From: Anaerocolumna sp. MB42-C2
Lineage (GTDB): Bacteria > Bacillota > Clostridia > Lachnospirales > Lachnospiraceae
Assembly (NCBI RefSeq): GCF_030913705.1
Contig: NZ_CP133190.1
Location: forward strand, 3,619,501 to 3,683,500
Direction of reading: 5' to 3'
Length of the DNA stretch: 64,000 bases
Shown here in pieces: positions 1 through 8,473 of this stretch (its first letter is position 1; every line of letters begins with the position of its first letter). The translations under genes and the position numbers were made by a program. The notes under the pieces are model-generated. The model was not told where the DNA came from and searched no databases. It saw only the letters and a program-made list of their open reading frames with translations.

Positions 1-332
1 CATTAAAAATATACTTTCCCTTGACGGTTCCCGCACTGGCTACGGTAGGATTATTTTATGGGTTGGGCTACTGGAATGACTGGTGGAATGCGGTTATGTT
101 AGTGGATAATGAAAAGTTATATCCCGTACAATATTTACTGCTGCAGCTAAAATCACAAATCAGCATGTTAAAAGATCTACAGTATTTAAGCGGAACGGCA
201 TCAGCGGTGGCACCGGCGGAATCGCTTAAGATGGCAACGGCAATTGTAACTATAGGGCCCATTGTACTTTTATATCCATTTTTACAAAAATATTATGTAA
301 AAGGTTTGATAGTTGGCTCTGTTAAGGGTTAA
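1..332 (+). CDS. Sugar ABC transporter permease, C-terminal part (LplC/YtcP family)
   Basis: This is the 3' end of a membrane permease that would carry oligosaccharides or sugar-like compounds together with an LplB-type partner and a lipoprotein. The reading frame is open from the first bases of the window, so the true start lies upstream. About 110 residues are visible. They include the end of the EAA region, a GYWNDWW segment, and a last membrane helix followed by the family-typical tail FLQKYYVKGLIVGSVKG. The same ending (QRHFVKGMTIGSTKG) occurs in the second permease of the operon at 37.9 kb, which supports the assignment. The solute-binding lipoprotein follows about 100 bp downstream. 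The exact substrate cannot be told. Confidence 0.88.
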   Translation, partial: LKIYFPLTVPALATVGLFYGLGYWNDWWNAVMLVDNEKLYPVQYLLLQLKSQISMLKDLQYLSGTASAVAPAESLKMATAIVTIGPIVLLYPFLQKYYVKGLIVGSVKG

Positions 333-346
333 TTATAAATTCAAAA

Positions 347-403
347 GTAATTGCAAAACTATATAAATTTTTTGAAAATACAAGAATCTTGTTTTGTAAT
401 TAC
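347..403. repeat. Short palindromic repeat, copy A
   Basis: Arms GTAATTGCAAAAC (347-359) and GTTTTGTAATTAC (391-403) are inverted repeats with one mismatch, between permease and lipoprotein genes. The interior resembles the reverse complement of a copy at 27792-27870; a third element with similar ends lies at 6840-6907. It could fold as an intercistronic hairpin that sets the ratio of binding protein to permease. Confidence 0.6.
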
Positions 404-430
404 CTATTATAATGAATAGGAGAGGTGTTT

Positions 431-1972
431 ATGAAGAAAGGAATTGCTTTATTACTTACCGTTATGATGGTTATTTCCATTTTTGCCGGCTGCAGTAACA
501 AAACAGATACGGACACGGCAGGAGGTAAACAAACAGAGGGGCAGTCAACAACGGGAAGCACTGCATCAAATGACAATACGACATCGGATGAGGTGGTAAA
601 ACTGGTTTATGTTGTTCCGGGAGATGCTCCTAAAGATTTAGAGAGAGGTCTTAAAAATGTAAACGATAAATTACTGGCAGATGGTGTCGGTGTTCAGATT
701 GAAGTAAAATTTATCGCATGGGATGCATGGGATCAGAAACTTAATATTATGCTTTCTACCGGAGAAGAGTTTGACATGTTCCATGTTATGAACGACCGTG
801 TGTCGCTGGCAAATTACGCCTCCAGAGGAGCATTGACAGATCTTGCTGAAATAATTAACCAATACGGTCCTGCAATTAAAGAAAAAAATCCGGAAAGTGC
901 TATGAAATCCGGACAGGTTGGCGGCAAACAATACGGTATTCCGGCTTATTGGGTGGAAAGTGCATTAAATCATCAGGCTTCCCTCAGAATGGACATCTTG
1001 AAGAAATACAATCTGGAAATTCCATCCACATTTGAGGAATTAACCACTGCCTACGAAACAATTATGAAAAACTGGGAGGGTAACCAAAAACCTTATTTTC
1101 CAATGTGCGGAACCGAACAGGTAGGCGGTTATTTCTTTAATAGTGATAATAACTATGTATTATATGATAAAATGTTCTATGTTAATCAGGACGGAACTGT
1201 TAAAAATTATTTCGAAACCGATGCTTTTAAAGAAAGCTGCAACAAAGCACGTCTGTGGTATGAAAAAGGACTCATTAACCCGGATGTATTAACAACAACT
1301 AAGGACCAGATGAATAATCAGTTGAGTTCCGGAGACTGGCTTGTTCATGCAGGTACTATCGGAGATATTACCGGTATTAAGAAAAACTATCCTGATATTA
1401 CAATAGATGATTTTGTTTGGTTGGATTTTGATACGAAAACACCGGAAATCCGCCCTTATGGTACACGTAATATGCAGGCGGTTCCTCTATCCAGCAAACA
1501 TCCGGAAGCGGCAGTTAAATTTATTAACTGGTTATATTCCGGCCAGGATAATTTTGATTTATTTATATATGGAACGGAGGGTACGGATTATAAGAAACTG
1601 GATGGAAGAAATTATGAAGCGATTACCGATGTCACATCCGGTGCTGCACCGTATTCTTTCCCGACCTGGATGATCGGTAATATCAATTACGAATATACCA
1701 GTGCCAATGCACCGAAGATAACCAATGAGCATCTTTATCAACTGGATAATAACGCGGTGGAAGGAGTCGCTTCCAAATTCACCTTTGACGGTTCAAAACT
1801 TCAGACTCAGCTGGCTGATGTTAATACGATTATAGCTTCTAATATAACACCTATGGCGTCCGGTGTAATAGATTATGATAGTAATATCGAGGAAACGTTA
1901 AAATTATTAAAGGATGCCGGTATTGATGATCTGGTAGCTGAATTTAACAAACAATTGGGAGAAAGTCAATAA
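431..1972 (+). CDS. Extracellular solute-binding lipoprotein of a sugar ABC transporter
   Basis: Family-1 solute-binding protein, 513 aa, that captures a sugar outside the membrane and delivers it to the permeases encoded upstream. A lipoprotein signal peptide is visible: basic MKKG start, hydrophobic stretch, lipobox IFAGC with the lipidated Cys at residue 21, then a Ser/Thr/Asp-rich linker. The mature part has the usual lobes and aromatic residues of LipO-like proteins (about 500 aa). The ATG at 431 is preferred over an in-frame GTG at 425 because AGGAGAGG at 418-425 is correctly spaced only for the ATG. The strong Shine-Dalgarno fits the high expression usual for binding proteins. Substrate unknown; neighbours suggest a plant-derived oligosaccharide. 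Confidence 0.9.
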   Translation: MKKGIALLLTVMMVISIFAGCSNKTDTDTAGGKQTEGQSTTGSTASNDNTTSDEVVKLVYVVPGDAPKDLERGLKNVNDKLLADGVGVQIEVKFIAWDAWDQKLNIMLSTGEEFDMFHVMNDRVSLANYASRGALTDLAEIINQYGPAIKEKNPESAMKSGQVGGKQYGIPAYWVESALNHQASLRMDILKKYNLEIPSTFEELTTAYETIMKNWEGNQKPYFPMCGTEQVGGYFFNSDNNYVLYDKMFYVNQDGTVKNYFETDAFKESCNKARLWYEKGLINPDVLTTTKDQMNNQLSSGDWLVHAGTIGDITGIKKNYPDITIDDFVWLDFDTKTPEIRPYGTRNMQAVPLSSKHPEAAVKFINWLYSGQDNFDLFIYGTEGTDYKKLDGRNYEAITDVTSGAAPYSFPTWMIGNINYEYTSANAPKITNEHLYQLDNNAVEGVASKFTFDGSKLQTQLADVNTIIASNITPMASGVIDYDSNIEETLKLLKDAGIDDLVAEFNKQLGESQ

Positions 1973-1994
1973 TAGTCAGTCAATTATTCCTTAT

Positions 1995-2038
1995 GTTAAG
2001 AAAATCTTTGGAGTATCTTCTCCGAAGATTTTCTTAAC
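1995..2038 (+). terminator. Intercistronic stem-loop after the binding-protein gene
   Basis: A 19-bp stem (arms 1995-2013 and 2020-2038, one G-U type mismatch, loop TATCTT) begins 22 bases after the stop codon. There is no U-run after it, so it looks more like an mRNA-stabilising or partially attenuating hairpin between the binding protein and the following gene than a full terminator. Confidence 0.7.
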
Positions 2039-2107
2039 TTGCAAATAAGTTTACCAATTGCTATAGTTAATTCAGTGGGTTTCATAAAAATAAGGAGGAG
2101 GCATTAT

Positions 2108-3055
2108 ATGTCTATTAAGAGTAAGAAAAATCTATTTGAGGCGGATAAAGTGGATAAAATCTATGAAAGTGTGATATTATCCTTTCATGGAGTAGAGGGA
2201 TTTGATGTTTATAATTGTTCCATACCTTTTAGCTGGGACGGGAAAGAATATATCTATGGCCGGGTTGAGAAAAGGGAAGAATGGGCCAGATCCTGGGTGA
2301 GATTATTTGAAAAGACAGGTATAGACGATTATACGCTTGTGAAAGATCATATGATTTACCAGTTGGAAGATCCGTACATCAGTATAATCAAAGGTGAAAT
2401 AATATTAGGCGGTACCCATGTGCGAAAACGCAGCGGTAAAATCGATACGTATTATGGTTACTTTTATAAAGGAACTGATTTAAATGACCTGGTTTATTTT
2501 ACGACAGGGCCGGATTATATGAAAGATATCCGTCTCGTGGAACTTTCTGACGGAAAGATCGGAGTTTTCTCAAGACCCAGAAATGAAGAAATCAAAAAGA
2601 AATATGGCTGTGATGCTATGATTGGTTTTGCGGTAATAGAAACTATGGATGAACTTACAGATGATGTAATACAAAATGCAGCTCCCATTGATGGTATCTT
2701 TGCCATGGATGAATGGGGCGGTTGTAATCAGGCTTATCTGCTGGAAGACGGTAATATAGGAATCATAGGACATCAAAGTTATAAAGACGTGGTTGATGGA
2801 GAAGAATTAGCCGTTTATGTGAACGTGTCTTTTGAATTTGATCCTGTTACATTTGAAATAAAGAATAAAAAAATAATCGGTACCAGATCATGTTATCCAA
2901 AAGCTCCGGCTAAGATACCAAGCCTTGTAGATTGTACATTTACTTCCGGAATTGTAAAAAGAGAGGATGGCAGGGCGGATCTTTACGGAGGAATTGGTGA
3001 TTCTATGGAAGGACGTATTACAATTGACTATCCATTTAGTGTACCTCTTAAATAA
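2108..3055 (+). CDS. DUF1861 family protein (putative glycan-acting beta-propeller)
   Basis: A 315-residue cytoplasmic protein without signal peptide. Sequence character (an 'SFHGVEGFDVYNCSIPF' opening, repeated beta-strand segments each ending in aromatic and Gly residues, GGTHVR, NQAYLLEDG, PKAPAKIPSLVDCTF) matches the DUF1861 family as I know it. These proteins occur in sugar-utilisation loci, often near GH130-type phosphorylases. The frame is open from 2039, but AAGGAGG at 2091-2097 sits correctly before the ATG at 2108, so the first 23 codons are probably untranslated. It lies between the binding protein and an AraC regulator in the same direction, so it probably acts on the imported sugar. 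Biochemical role not established. Confidence 0.75.
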   Translation: MSIKSKKNLFEADKVDKIYESVILSFHGVEGFDVYNCSIPFSWDGKEYIYGRVEKREEWARSWVRLFEKTGIDDYTLVKDHMIYQLEDPYISIIKGEIILGGTHVRKRSGKIDTYYGYFYKGTDLNDLVYFTTGPDYMKDIRLVELSDGKIGVFSRPRNEEIKKKYGCDAMIGFAVIETMDELTDDVIQNAAPIDGIFAMDEWGGCNQAYLLEDGNIGIIGHQSYKDVVDGEELAVYVNVSFEFDPVTFEIKNKKIIGTRSCYPKAPAKIPSLVDCTFTSGIVKREDGRADLYGGIGDSMEGRITIDYPFSVPLK

Positions 3056-3084
3056 ACAGTCCTGGATGGAGGAATCAAAGTGGT

Positions 3085-5052
3085 ATGGAATCGCATCCCC
3101 GTATTTATAAATGTGCCAGGCACATTAGATGGGAGCCAGGCTTGAAAAAGTTTATCAAAAAGCTGTTATCATATTCCGTTTACCGTAAAACTTTACTTGC
3201 CTATTCAGTCAGTATTCTTGTTATTACCGTATTAATTCTTATTTGCACCTATAAAGTTTTTTCGAATAATTTAAAAGATTATTCCACAGAGACCTCAAAA
3301 CAACTTCTAAATCAGTTGGTAAGCGGTGTGGAGAATGTAAAGACAGACGTTGACAATGTAATGACGGTGATAGCCGGTGACAGTAAAGCTTTGCGCTTTT
3401 ATCAGAATAAAAAAGATAATAAACAGGTTGACTATTATCTATTTTTAAGGCTTACGGAAATCAAAAGTTATTATTCTTACATAGAAGATATAGCTGCTAT
3501 TAATTTTAATAATTCCGTGTGTCTTAAGGCTTTGGGTAGTAATAATGAAAATGAAACTATAAACTTTGTTTCTTCAATGATTAAGGAGCAGAAATATATC
3601 GTACCAAGAACAATTAAAATGCCTGGGGAATCCAAAAATGTAGTATCATTTATACAATACCTCCCCTACTACAATGCTGCGGTAGTCATTGATGTGAATG
3701 CGGACTGGTTTCAATACAGTATTAATAAAAACGGGAAAGAGGAACGTTGTGTTTATATTATAGATTCCAATGGGAATGCAGTAACAGGTAATACGAAAGA
3801 TATTATAGAAAATCAACCTTTATCCGATTATTTTTACTCTATTATTACTCTTAAAAATAAAATGCAGGGATGTTTTGTTTATGACGATAAAGTAAGGAGG
3901 CAGATGGTATTTTTTTCTAAATCTGCAGAATTCGGATGGTGGTTCATTGATGTACAGGATTATTCCTATTTTAATAAAACGTTTCAGGATATTAGTTATC
4001 CCTTTATCGGTATTTCAGCAGTATTTATCCTAATCTGTTTAATAATATCTGTTTTATTTAATAAAAAGATTAAAAAGCCGCTTGTACAGCTGGTGAATAA
4101 ATGCCGTAATGCTGCTGATATGGAAGAGCTGTCTGATATGGACGAACTTAGATATCTGGATATTGCTATCGCAAGAGGGAAGCAGGAAAGGTATGCTCAT
4201 CAGAATTATATCAGGACACAGTTTTTACGGTGTTTATTATTAGACCAGCAAATGCCGCTAATGATTCCGGAGCACGAATTAAGACAGATAAGAGGGGAAT
4301 ATCTGGCGAATCATTTCAGTGTTTTATTAATAAAAATACAGAATTTAGAGTCTTTTAGTGAGGAGGAACAAGAAGAGGAGTTTAAAATATACCGTTATAC
4401 CATCTGTAATCTGGCAGACGAAATATTTGAAAAAAGTTTTCGCTGCAAAGCCGTTGATATCGGTAATGATCTGGTTGGATTATTATTTATGTTAGAAAAA
4501 AAGGATATCCCGGAGGATTATATGTTATGTTTTAAACAATTAAAACAATTTGCAGAAGAAATGATTCATATTACCATAAGCGGAAGTCTTGGACTTATAG
4601 TCGACCATCAAAAAGATGTATTCATATCCTGTCAGAAAGCAAAGCAATACCTTGAAATGAATCAGTTAATCGGAAGAGAAGAACTGGTTGATTCCAACAA
4701 CCAGGTTACTGCCAATTATCATGAGAAAAACAAAAAACTGGTTGAATCCATATTGGAATATACGATCTCAAATTATAAAAATCCTGATTTATCCTTAAAA
4801 AGTATTTCTCAGATTTTTGGTTTATCCACGACCTATGTTGGGAAGATATTTAAATCCATTCAAGGGGAATCCTATTCTAATTATGTTATGAATTATCGGC
4901 TAGAAAAAACGAAGGCTGTCCTTTTGGAAACAACAAAAACGATCAATGATATCGCAATTGAATTCGGATTCACCAATTCTGCTTATTATGCCACACTATT
5001 TAAAAATGCCTATGGAATGACTCCGACTGCATTTCGTAATAGTGCGGGATGA
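3085..5052 (+). CDS. Membrane-anchored AraC-family transcriptional regulator
   Basis: A 655-residue one-component regulator. Residues about 32-56 form a first membrane helix. An extracellular sensor region of roughly 250 residues (Cache-like by layout) follows, then a second helix at about 308-332, a cytoplasmic linker, and a C-terminal AraC pair of helix-turn-helix motifs (about 555-650, with LSLKSISQIFGLSTTYVGKIFK and INDIAIEFGFTNSAYYATLFK). There is no histidine-kinase domain, so sensing and DNA binding are in one chain. It probably senses the sugar taken up by the upstream transporter and activates that operon. The start is uncertain: ATG 3085 has GGAGG 12 bases upstream, while TTG 3142 has a GGGAGCC about 7 bases upstream. 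Confidence 0.85.
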   Translation: MESHPRIYKCARHIRWEPGLKKFIKKLLSYSVYRKTLLAYSVSILVITVLILICTYKVFSNNLKDYSTETSKQLLNQLVSGVENVKTDVDNVMTVIAGDSKALRFYQNKKDNKQVDYYLFLRLTEIKSYYSYIEDIAAINFNNSVCLKALGSNNENETINFVSSMIKEQKYIVPRTIKMPGESKNVVSFIQYLPYYNAAVVIDVNADWFQYSINKNGKEERCVYIIDSNGNAVTGNTKDIIENQPLSDYFYSIITLKNKMQGCFVYDDKVRRQMVFFSKSAEFGWWFIDVQDYSYFNKTFQDISYPFIGISAVFILICLIISVLFNKKIKKPLVQLVNKCRNAADMEELSDMDELRYLDIAIARGKQERYAHQNYIRTQFLRCLLLDQQMPLMIPEHELRQIRGEYLANHFSVLLIKIQNLESFSEEEQEEEFKIYRYTICNLADEIFEKSFRCKAVDIGNDLVGLLFMLEKKDIPEDYMLCFKQLKQFAEEMIHITISGSLGLIVDHQKDVFISCQKAKQYLEMNQLIGREELVDSNNQVTANYHEKNKKLVESILEYTISNYKNPDLSLKSISQIFGLSTTYVGKIFKSIQGESYSNYVMNYRLEKTKAVLLETTKTINDIAIEFGFTNSAYYATLFKNAYGMTPTAFRNSAG

Positions 5053-5094
5053 TTTGCATTTAGTTTATTATCTGGTATAGCAATCAAAAAATGA

Positions 5095-5116
5095 GGAGTA
5101 TACTATAGTATACTCC
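5095..5116. terminator. 22-bp perfect palindrome, terminator for convergent genes
   Basis: GGAGTATACTA followed directly by TAGTATACTCC is a perfect inverted repeat. Read on the minus strand it is followed within a few bases by a run of six T, giving a Rho-independent terminator for the chemoreceptor-like gene; on the plus strand it closes the AraC gene. Confidence 0.75.
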
Positions 5117-5127
5117 CCTGAATTAAC

Positions 5128-6213
5128 TCATATTTTAAGTCCTTGTTGAACGGATAGATTATTAATTGTTTCTGTCATAGTTACAATCTCGTCTATGAAA
5201 TCAACCACGCCCTTCATTGCCTCTTCCTGCTGCCTGGTTATCTGCAGGGTAGAATCACTTAGTTTAATAGTATCAGAAACAGAATCGCTAATATGAGAAG
5301 TAAATTGTTTGATATTTTCTACTGCATCATGAGAACCGCTTGCCATTTTTTGAATCTCTTTTGCTACAATACCAAAACCCCGTCCGAATTCCCCAGCTCT
5401 TGCTGCTTCAATGGAGGCGTTTAGGCCAAGGAGCTTCGACTGACCGGCTAAGGTTTCAATAGAATTAGAGAATTTATTAATCTGTAATATAGTTTCGTTA
5501 ACATTAATAATTTCTTTATTCAATTTCTCCTGATGTTCATTTACATTGGTTGCAGTGGCAGTTAATTCTTCTATGGTAGCCATCATATCGGTTACACTGT
5601 CACCCAGTTTTTCAACTATTTTTTTTAAGACTAACCGCTGATACCCCATTTTTGATATTTCATTTGTAACAATAAATAAAAGGTCTGCGGCAGCCCTTAA
5701 CTGCTCCTCAGGAACAATTTTAATTTTATTCACAGCTTCTATAAATTCATCGGGATTCACATCTATTTCTTTTGCAATTTGTATAAACTTTTCTTTTTCC
5801 GGAGCACTTGGAAGTACCTGTCCACCTAAAATAGATCCGATCTGTACTCCATTAAGCATAATGGGGGCTCCAAAATCCATTAAACCGCTGCCACAGTAAT
5901 ATACTGCCGGTTTTCCTGTTCTGGCGCTTTCAGCGCCTCCAAATGCATCACTTTCCATACAGCGCCTAAGACCCTCCTTGGATTCTCTGGAGAGTTTCAT
6001 ACAAAAATCGGTGAAATTAGAGCCTTGGGTAACCGGAACGCCGTTTTTGTCTGTGGTTAAGCCGGCAACGCCTACAGCATTTGAGAATGCATCCTGGAAT
6101 TTCTGGAGAAATTCCAAACTGAAAATATCAGTCAATTTAATATCTTCTGCCGTTATACCTAACTCTTGATTCGCATCTTTTCTGTCTTCCTTATCTATAT
6201 TCATTTTTGTCAA
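5128..6213 (-). CDS. Soluble PocR-domain / chemoreceptor signalling protein
   Basis: A 361-residue protein with no membrane segment. Residues about 27-195 form a PocR-type ligand-binding domain (family motifs CMKLSRESKEGLRRCMESD and YYCGSGLMDFGAPI, with conserved Cys). Residues about 200-355 form a short methyl-accepting signalling coiled coil with the hairpin motif LGLNASIEAARAGEFGRGFGIVA. PocR domains in known proteins bind small molecules such as hydrocarbon derivatives and are usually linked to AraC or kinase outputs; here the output is a chemotaxis-type rod. It could feed a cytoplasmic CheA cluster, but no che genes are in the window. The rod is shorter than in classical receptors. Convergent with the AraC gene and transcribed alone. 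Confidence 0.85.
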   Translation of the reverse strand: MTKMNIDKEDRKDANQELGITAEDIKLTDIFSLEFLQKFQDAFSNAVGVAGLTTDKNGVPVTQGSNFTDFCMKLSRESKEGLRRCMESDAFGGAESARTGKPAVYYCGSGLMDFGAPIMLNGVQIGSILGGQVLPSAPEKEKFIQIAKEIDVNPDEFIEAVNKIKIVPEEQLRAAADLLFIVTNEISKMGYQRLVLKKIVEKLGDSVTDMMATIEELTATATNVNEHQEKLNKEIINVNETILQINKFSNSIETLAGQSKLLGLNASIEAARAGEFGRGFGIVAKEIQKMASGSHDAVENIKQFTSHISDSVSDTIKLSDSTLQITRQQEEAMKGVVDFIDEIVTMTETINNLSVQQGLKI

Positions 6214-6476
6214 CTCCTTATCTGCCTTTATTTGACTCCCATGGTAAAATGTAACAAAAATTATTTAATAATATTAATTTTATATCATTATTACACAAAA
6301 TACAAGCAAAATATGATAAAATTAGACAAAATACGACCTGATTATAAATAAAGTGAAAATTGTTTTTTTGGTCTCCATTTTATTACAATCTAGTAATATA
6401 TGGTTTTATGTAGTAGAATATTTTTACCATTAGTTTGTAAGTATTAAAAAAACAATAATAATTGGGGGAAGAATAT

Positions 6477-6795
6477 ATGAACTGTCATAAGATCATCGGG
6501 ACAGGTAATACGGCAACTGTTTATGAATGGGAAGCAGGCAGAGTACTAAAATATAAGCGTTATTGATTTTATGAACCTGTGCCATGGTAATTATTTATAT
6601 GATGTAGCAAGAACTGTATTTTTAATAGAATTTACACTTGCACCGGCCGGAATTCATAATAAGGAAGACGTATTATATCTAAAGAAAACCTTAGCAGAAC
6701 GATATCTTATGCAAATGAATGTTACCAGAGAGATGATACAGGATTATCTGTCAGTTATTATGATTGCAAGAAAGGGTGAATGTCCTGAGGAGTAG
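6477..6795 (+). pseudogene. Decayed aminoglycoside-phosphotransferase-like gene
   Basis: Two reading-frame pieces in different frames add up to the two ends of an APH-fold small-molecule kinase (TIGR02172-like). 6477-6566 encodes an N-lobe start, MNCHKIIGTGNTATVYEW then VLKYK, after a good GGGGGAAG ribosome site, and ends in TGA. From 6562 a second frame reads IDFMNLCHGNYLYDVARTVF, the end of the catalytic/metal-binding region, and runs to a stop at 6793-6795. The roughly 150 residues expected between them, including the catalytic loop, are missing, so a deletion plus frameshift inactivated the gene. The downstream piece could be translated as a 74-residue fragment but would have no kinase activity. 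Confidence 0.8.
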
Positions 6796-6839
6796 AGATA
6801 AGGGGAAGTGGAATCGAAAAGCGATAGCTTGTTTAACCG

Positions 6840-6907
6840 GGTAATTGTGAACCGGAAATAATTTTCTGCATGTATAAATCATACAGAGAGCCGGTTTCGC
6901 AATTACC
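6840..6907. repeat. Short palindromic repeat, copy B
   Basis: Arms GGTAATTGTGAACCGG (6840-6855) and CCGGTTTCGCAATTACC (6891-6907) are nearly perfect inverted repeats. The outer ends match the copies at 347-403 and 27792-27870; the interior is different. It sits between the decayed kinase gene and the convergent LysM gene and may also end transcription. Confidence 0.6.
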
Positions 6908-6941
6908 ACTCACGTTTATCGTTTATCGTATTAATATTTTA

Positions 6942-8243
6942 TTAGGATAAAAGGGAAGAGGTTACATTTAATATCTTTGAAATATTGTATTGGGAATTAG
7001 TAGTGACCCATAGCTGGGGTGTAAAATCCATTGTAGTCCAGATACTGATTCCACTGAGGTTATACTCATCTATCAGATCTAAAATGGCATCTAATGATCT
7101 TGCGTCTTTTAACCAGACAAAATGTTCTATTCCGTCGGTATAATACCGGAAGTAAGGGGTAACATGATATGCATCAAACCCAAGATCAATCCCGATCTGG
7201 TTTGCTAAAGCCAATGCCTGATAGTTTGCTAAAGCAGTAACAGGAGATTCATTTTCTACATAAGGTAATTCCCAATCGTATGCTATACGGGTATAACCTA
7301 ATGAAATTTTTTCGGGAGGTATTTGTGTTAAAGCATATTCGATATAACCTTTTAAAAACGGAATCGTAGTCTGTTCGTAAGAGTTAATATCTGCCGATGC
7401 CCATGAATAGGAAAGCAGAATTGACAGGTCTGCCACCTGACCTATCTGAAAATAATATGGATTATCCGGATTGCCATCGGCATTGTATAAAAACGTGTTG
7501 GGGGATAAAGTAACGTGTACATGGAAACCCTCACTCCGAAGTATTTCTGTTGTTCGTATGATGAAATTAACATAACTTTGTAAATCCTCCGGAATTATAT
7601 GTATAAAACCGAAATTGACACCATAACATTCTCGTTCTCTCAAAATATATAGTATATTATTAATTAATTCATTTTGCAATTCTTCACTGTTAAGTATCTT
7701 GTGCATAATACCAAAGCTTCCTCTTCCCAGTTCCGAAGAAGTTGAAATCATGATAACAGGAGCCACACCATACGCTTTTGCCGACTGAATTATATAAACA
7801 TCATCGGGTGCTTCAATTTTAGCATATGCATTTACCCTATAGTTAGCAATTGTAATATAAGTCAGGTAAGGTAATGTTTTTATCAGAATAGTATCATCAA
7901 TAAATGAAAAACAATAAGCATTTACCTCGATTGCTCTCTCTTTTCTATCATAACTTATAATCAACTCTTCCCCTATAGTTAAATAATCTCTGTCTGCAAG
8001 AGAAGGATTATTCTGGAGTAACTGAATAATTGTTATACCATTTGCCGCGGCTATACTTTTCCAAGTATCACCTGGTTGTACCTTATAAATTTGCTTGGGG
8101 TAGGCTAATATAATTATTTGACCGGTTACGATTCCGTAATCAGGAGAAATATTATTATCATGAATTATTTTTTCAATTGGTAAATTAAATTTATTAGCAA
8201 TAGAGTAGACAGTATCTCCAGGCTGAACTACATAAATGTTCAT
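6942..8243 (-). CDS. LysM-GH18 spore-type protein with missing catalytic acids
   Basis: A 433-residue protein built like the spore cortex-lytic enzymes SleL/YaaH. Two LysM repeats (residues about 2-47 and 51-95, both with VQPGDT) bind peptidoglycan. A GH18 barrel follows (about 104-425). In active members the fourth strand carries a D-x-x-D-x-D-x-E type motif such as GVNIDFE. Here the matching residues 208-214 read GVNFGFI, so the catalytic Asp and Glu are replaced by Gly212 and Ile214. The rest of the barrel appears complete. It may therefore be a peptidoglycan-binding, non-hydrolytic spore coat or cortex protein. No signal peptide, as in the family. It is transcribed alone and divergent from clpB. 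Confidence 0.85.
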   Translation of the reverse strand: MNIYVVQPGDTVYSIANKFNLPIEKIIHDNNISPDYGIVTGQIIILAYPKQIYKVQPGDTWKSIAAANGITIIQLLQNNPSLADRDYLTIGEELIISYDRKERAIEVNAYCFSFIDDTILIKTLPYLTYITIANYRVNAYAKIEAPDDVYIIQSAKAYGVAPVIMISTSSELGRGSFGIMHKILNSEELQNELINNILYILRERECYGVNFGFIHIIPEDLQSYVNFIIRTTEILRSEGFHVHVTLSPNTFLYNADGNPDNPYYFQIGQVADLSILLSYSWASADINSYEQTTIPFLKGYIEYALTQIPPEKISLGYTRIAYDWELPYVENESPVTALANYQALALANQIGIDLGFDAYHVTPYFRYYTDGIEHFVWLKDARSLDAILDLIDEYNLSGISIWTTMDFTPQLWVTTNSQYNISKILNVTSSLLS

Positions 8244-8376
8244 ATTAATTATCCTTCACATGATTAACTTAATAAGATAATATGAAATTTTTGAAGAAAA
8301 AATGATAATAGAAAAGGAGCATAGCATTGCATAATGAAAAAATTAATATTTTATATTAATTATTTTAAAATCACTC

Positions 8377-8405
8377 TTGCATAATTATATTATAGGTGTT
8401 ATATT
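8377..8405 (+). promoter_or_regulatory. SigmaA-type promoter for clpB
   Basis: TTGCAT (8377-8382), 17-bp spacer, TATATT (8400-8405), about 70 bases before the clpB start. I looked for a CIRCE (HrcA) element and a CtsR heptad repeat here and did not recognise either, so heat control is not evident from this region. Confidence 0.6.
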
Positions 8406-8473
8406 AGTTATAGAACAAATAAAAAATTAAATGCATATACAAATATAGTTAATTAGAAAGGCCGGTGCAAATA

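Noticed and set aside
8250..8473. Possible CIRCE or CtsR operator upstream of clpB
   Set aside because: No TTAGCACTC-N9-GAGTGCTAA or CtsR heptad repeat could be found.
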